From the NCBI RefSeq assembly GCF_034931365.1, contig NZ_JAYGII010000012.1:1-64000 (forward strand): DNA of 64,000 nt, read 5' to 3'. Position 1 is the stretch's first letter; each line of letters starts with the position of its first letter. The notes under the pieces were generated by a model. The model was not told the origin of the DNA. It saw only the letters and a program-made list of their open reading frames with translations, and searched no databases. Positions 61,025-64,000 of the stretch are shown here, piece after piece. Position numbers and translations under genes: made by a program. This stretch comes from Natronospira elongata. GTDB taxonomy: Bacteria; Pseudomonadota; Gammaproteobacteria; Natronospirales; Natronospiraceae.

Positions 61025-61255
61025 ATGAACCGCAAACACAACCGGGGAAACTCCCACGCCGACGACAGCTTCGTGATGGCCTGTCCGGAGTGTGGACGGC
61101 CGCTGATGCTGTCCACCGGCGATCTCGAAGTCGGACATGAGATCGAATGCAGTCACTGCCATCACTCGCTTTACCTCGACACCGCCACCATGCCCGGCCG
61201 CGGCGGCCGCTACTGGACCCTGGTGAGTCAGGAGGACAACCGGCATGAGCGTTGA
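61025..61255 (+). CDS. Small zinc-ribbon protein
   Basis: The 76-residue protein has two Cys pairs, MACPECGRPL and IECSHCHHSL, that should bind one zinc ion, between short strands. The fold resembles DpnI-like or MJ0042-type ribbons, but the family is not recognised. Its last four codons overlap the DUF3775 start, so the two are co-translated. AGGATA precedes ATG 61025; the frame extends up to 60962. Confidence 0.78.
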   Translation: MNRKHNRGNSHADDSFVMACPECGRPLMLSTGDLEVGHEIECSHCHHSLYLDTATMPGRGGRYWTLVSQEDNRHER

Positions 61256-61664
61256 TATCGACAAGGAGACGGAACAGGTCAGCCTGGACGTGAATCTCGA
61301 CAATGTCTGTCGCCTGATTCAGCTCGCGCGGGTGTTCCATGCCCAGGAAGCCGTGGTCATCCCCGAAGAACCCGGCAGCCCCTCCGATGACTGGCCCACC
61401 CAGATCCTGGCCGCCCATACGGGTGACCAGAGCCTGAACGAGTTCCGCAGCATCATCGACGATCTGGACAGGAACCAGCAGGTGGAAGTAGTGGCCCTTT
61501 TGTGGATGGGCCGAGGTGACTACGAACCGGAAGACTGGTACAGCCTGCTGAGTGATGCCGACGCCGAGTGGACCGACTACACGGCCGACTACCTGATGGC
61601 CCATCCCATGCTACCGGATCACCTCACGGACGGCCTGGACATGCTCGGATACCACTGTGACTGA
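61245..61664 (+). CDS. DUF3775 protein
   Basis: The 139-residue protein has VNLDNVCRLIQLARVFHAQE and then LNEFRSIIDDLDRNQQVEVVALLWMGRGDYEPEDWYSL, the DUF3775 core. It is acidic and cytoplasmic; function is unknown. GGAGG lies about ten bases before the ATG. The gene overlaps the zinc-ribbon gene by 11 bases. Confidence 0.9.
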   Translation: MSVDIDKETEQVSLDVNLDNVCRLIQLARVFHAQEAVVIPEEPGSPSDDWPTQILAAHTGDQSLNEFRSIIDDLDRNQQVEVVALLWMGRGDYEPEDWYSLLSDADAEWTDYTADYLMAHPMLPDHLTDGLDMLGYHCD

Positions 61665-61791
61665 AGCAAGCAGGAACCGCCGTGGGCTACTGATTCCGGT
61701 TAACCATTTACGCCACCTGTTGACGGCAGTCATCACCTCAGGCAAAACCAGGCCCTAGTCTGCCCACATAACCTATCATCAGGGCAGCACC

Positions 61792-62511
61792 ATGAAGTCA
61801 TCACGCCATCAGACACTGAATATCACGGTGGGAGGCGTCACCCTGCCCGCCCTGCTGGAACGGCCCGACCCCGCGCTGGGCCTGGTGCTTTTCGTCCACG
61901 GCAGCGGCAGCAGCCGCTTCAGCCCCCGCAACCAGCAGGTGGCCCGGCAGCTCAATGAACAGGCCTTATCCACCCTGCTGTTCGACCTGCTGAGTGAAGC
62001 GGAACATGAACAGGACAAGCTGGATGGCCGATTCCGTTTTGATATCGATCTGCTCAGCGCCCGTCTGCTGGCGGTGCTGGACTGGTTGCGGCGGGAGCCG
62101 AAGCTGGCCGCGCTGCCGGTGGGACTATTCGGCGCCAGCACCGGCGCGGCCGCAGCCCTGATTGCGGCTGCGGAACGGCCACGACAGGTCCGGGCGGTGG
62201 TGTCCCGGGGTGGCCGGGTCGATCTGGCCGGCGACGCCCTGGGCCGGGTCCGGGCACCGGTACTGATAATCATCGGTACCCTCGATAGGGAGGTCTATCG
62301 ACTCAGCCGCACAGCCTCGCGCCAGATCACCACAGACTACGAGCTGCGCCTGATTGCCGGCGCCGCTCACCTGTTTGAAGAACCGGGCAAGCTGGAGGAA
62401 GTGGCCCAGGCCGCCGCGGCATGGTTTCTACGTCACCTTCCCGAGCCCGAGGCCGAGGCACGGCCCCGCCCGGCAGTCACGGGCACTGGACCCAGGGACA
62501 CGCCGCAATGA
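61792..62511 (+). CDS. Dienelactone-hydrolase-like alpha/beta hydrolase
   Basis: The 239-residue cytoplasmic protein has LVLFVHGSGSSRFSPRN (oxyanion region), VGLFGASTGAAAALIAA with a Ser in the G-x-S-x-G elbow, IIIGTLDREVYRL (Asp) and IAGAAHLFEEPGKLEEV (His). Proteins of this type commonly lie beside a phosphoribosyltransferase, as here, but their substrate is not known. A partial paralogue with an altered elbow follows at 63563. Confidence 0.9.
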   Translation: MKSSRHQTLNITVGGVTLPALLERPDPALGLVLFVHGSGSSRFSPRNQQVARQLNEQALSTLLFDLLSEAEHEQDKLDGRFRFDIDLLSARLLAVLDWLRREPKLAALPVGLFGASTGAAAALIAAAERPRQVRAVVSRGGRVDLAGDALGRVRAPVLIIIGTLDREVYRLSRTASRQITTDYELRLIAGAAHLFEEPGKLEEVAQAAAAWFLRHLPEPEAEARPRPAVTGTGPRDTPQ

Positions 62512-62858
62512 TGACAAACAGTGTGGAAGCCTTTGAACAGGCATTCTATGCCATGCCAGACGCCCACTGCGGATACGAATTCCCCATTCGCGGCGTCGTC
62601 GCTTCCGATCCAGAACAGGGGGGTGGTATCCGCCGGACCATCAGCAGGTGCGGCGCAATACCGGTTTGACCAGAGCCACTCCGCCAGTTGCTGTTCGGCT
62701 TCAGCTGCCTTGTTCACCCTCAGACACCCCCGCCCGTCATCTCGGGAACCGCTCTTCACAAGCTTGCACCGCCTCGGGTGACGAACCATTGACCATGGTC
62801 ACCACCCCCCTGCTCCGCCACTCCTAGCATGGAACTCTCCAGCAGTGGGAGCGGAAGC
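62512..62858. other. Intergenic stretch without a convincing gene
   Basis: A 53-codon rightward frame (62508-62669, MMTNSVEAFEQAF...) overlaps the hydrolase stop, and a leftward frame (to 62789) exists, but neither has a clear ribosome site or family. The sequence could be a decayed gene. Confidence 0.4.
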
Positions 62859-63551
62859 ATGTTCGAACTATTCGAGAATCGAGAACAGGCCGGACGGGCC
62901 CTGGCCGCGGCCCTGGCGCATCATCGCAATGACCCGGATCTGCTGGTAATGGGGCTGGCCCGGGGGGGCATGCCGGTGGCTGCCCCCATTGCCCGTGAAC
63001 TGGGGGCGGAACTGGATGTGCTTATCATCCGAAAGATCCGCGCACCGGGTCACCCGGAGCTGGCCATCGGTGCGGTGGGTCCCGACCGGGTGCGTGTACT
63101 CAACGACGACATCATCGCCCACCTGGGCATCTCGGCCACCGCCCTCGTTCACGCTACCCATAAGGCCCGCGAGGAACTTGCCGAACGGGAGCAACGCTAT
63201 CGTCTTCACCGGCCCGCAAGTCCGGTAAAAGGCCGGACCGTACTTATCGTCGACGATGGCCTGGCCACCGGCGCCAGTCTGGAAGCGGCCATTGCCTGGG
63301 CCCGGGAAGCCAAGGCTGGAAAGGTGATTGCCGCAACCCCGGTGGCGGCGGCTGAAGCCCATCAACGTCTGGAAAAGAAAGTGGAGGAATTTGTCACGCT
63401 CAAGACCCCCTGGGATTTCCAGGCCGTGAGCCGCTGGTACCGGGTCTTCGATCAGACCAGCGACGACGAAGTTGCCGCCCTGCTTGAACAGCTCGGCCCC
63501 CTTGCGACTGACAAGCCGGGTAACGACGTCGGCCATCGCAATTGTCATTGA
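62859..63551 (+). CDS. Phosphoribosyltransferase-domain protein
   Basis: The 230-residue protein has a PRTase type I fold: LVMGLARGGMPVAAPIARELGAELDV, and the PRPP-binding loop TVLIVDDGLATGASLEAAI. The late KTPWDFQAVSRWYRVFDQTSDDEV ending is typical of the stand-alone group linked with dienelactone hydrolases, for which the substrate is unknown. GGAGCGGAAG precedes ATG 62859. The next gene starts 11 bases downstream with an AGAGGAG site. Confidence 0.92.
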   Translation: MFELFENREQAGRALAAALAHHRNDPDLLVMGLARGGMPVAAPIARELGAELDVLIIRKIRAPGHPELAIGAVGPDRVRVLNDDIIAHLGISATALVHATHKAREELAEREQRYRLHRPASPVKGRTVLIVDDGLATGASLEAAIAWAREAKAGKVIAATPVAAAEAHQRLEKKVEEFVTLKTPWDFQAVSRWYRVFDQTSDDEVAALLEQLGPLATDKPGNDVGHRNCH

Positions 63552-63562
63552 GAGGAGCCACC

Positions 63563-64000
63563 ATGATGTTACAGAACGGTCCCCTATTGGATTATCCGCT
63601 TGCCATCACAAGCCATGGCACCCAATTGAATGCCAGTTTGTCACTTCCTTCGACATCGTCAGGACTCGTGATTTGCCTGCGTTCTGATCAGACCGGCAAG
63701 GCACGGGAACGCAGTCTGTGCGAGGGTCTCAATGCCCAGGGTCTCGCCACCCTGGCCCTGAATACCCTGACCGAAAATGAACAGGAACAAGCGCCGTCCC
63801 AGGCCTGGCATCGCTTCAATATCCCGCGTCTGGCACGGCGCATTACCGCCGCGCTGGACTGGCGCGGTGATGAGCCTCGTCTGTCGTCCTTGCCAACCTA
63901 CCTGCTCGCTACCGGCAACAATGCCGCGGCCAGCCTGGTGGTAGCTGCCCGTCATCCCCATCGTATTCAGGCAGTGATCTGCCGTAGTGGACGACCGGAC
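63563..64000 (+). CDS. Partial dienelactone-hydrolase-like paralogue, nucleophile apparently lost
   Basis: At least 146 codons of a further alpha/beta-hydrolase-fold protein run off the right edge. It aligns by eye with the protein at 61792: LVICLRSDQTG takes the place of LVLFVHGSGSS, and YLLATGNNAAASLVVAARHP the place of GLFGASTGAAAALIAAAERP, with Gly-Asn-Asn where the Ser elbow should be; RIQAVICRSGRPD matches VRAVVSRGGRVD. Both the oxyanion HGSGS and the nucleophile thus seem absent. AGAGGAG lies seven bases before ATG 63563; a second ATG follows at once. Confidence 0.8.
   Translation, partial: MMLQNGPLLDYPLAITSHGTQLNASLSLPSTSSGLVICLRSDQTGKARERSLCEGLNAQGLATLALNTLTENEQEQAPSQAWHRFNIPRLARRITAALDWRGDEPRLSSLPTYLLATGNNAAASLVVAARHPHRIQAVICRSGRPD

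Noticed and set aside
62433..62789. 118-codon leftward frame overlapping the hydrolase 3' end
   Set aside because: It lacks a ribosome site and family motifs, and part of it is antisense to a real gene.
1..64000. CRISPR arrays, insertion sequences and rRNA genes
   Set aside because: None was seen; the only regularly spaced repeats are the attC sites, which differ from CRISPR in sequence, spacing and content.

Overview
The window is high-GC chromosomal DNA from a gammaproteobacterium. SmpB next to ssrA, DusA, BipA, SrkA, YqjG and DUF3301/DUF2884 proteins all fit that class. Many acidic proteins and a strong sulfide-handling gene set suggest a halophilic or sulfidic-habitat lineage such as Ectothiorhodospiraceae or Natronospiraceae. 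That placement is inference; no rRNA or marker phylogeny is available here.

Layout. (1) 1-1635: the 5' end of a neurotransmitter:sodium symporter gene, smpB, and the tmRNA gene with tag ANDDNYALAA. (2) 1636-8086: a lower-GC accessory island between ssrA and a kinase-like gene. It starts with an AlpA-type regulator and then holds an array of six leftward gene cassettes separated by attC sites, without an integron integrase. The cassettes encode a secreted protein, two small membrane proteins, a HEPN-like protein, a conserved unknown and a ParA-type ATPase. An attI-like core and a LexA box sit at the end where intI should be. (3) 8087-33888: core and signalling genes: a kinase-like membrane protein, M28 peptidase, dusA, typA, a diguanylate cyclase, a threonine/serine exporter, srkA, a LysR/DoxX/YqjG quinone-stress locus, a PGRP amidase, an actin-like ParM homologue, an HD-GYP phosphodiesterase, tRNA-Glu, tRNA-Ala, gltX and hpf.

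(4) 34004-57403: sulfur region. A Blh-type persulfide dioxygenase, an MMPL/LolA-like/outer-membrane-protein operon that continues into DUF2892, sulfide:quinone reductase and a BigR/SqrR-type ArsR regulator, a thioredoxin-DsbD fusion, a DUF3365 heme protein with a second SQR-like flavoprotein, a SulP transporter and a second BigR/SqrR-type regulator. Three promoters carry a WTTAG-N6-CTAAT palindrome matching known BigR/SqrR operators, so the genes probably form one persulfide-responsive regulon. Housekeeping and signalling genes lie in between (isochorismatase-like hydrolase, DUF2884, class V aminotransferase, DUF4139 protein, GNAT, PQQ-type propeller, CadC-like regulator, PAS-GGDEF).

(5) 57468-64000: tRNA-Val, a zinc alcohol dehydrogenase and a stress-type cluster: Hsp20, dodecin, a zinc-ribbon protein, DUF3775, two dienelactone-hydrolase-like proteins (the second cut by the window end, its nucleophile apparently lost) and a phosphoribosyltransferase.

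The most notable signals are the integrase-less integron array beside ssrA and the predicted persulfide-controlled export operon. Functions are read from sequence motifs and family knowledge; no database search was run.
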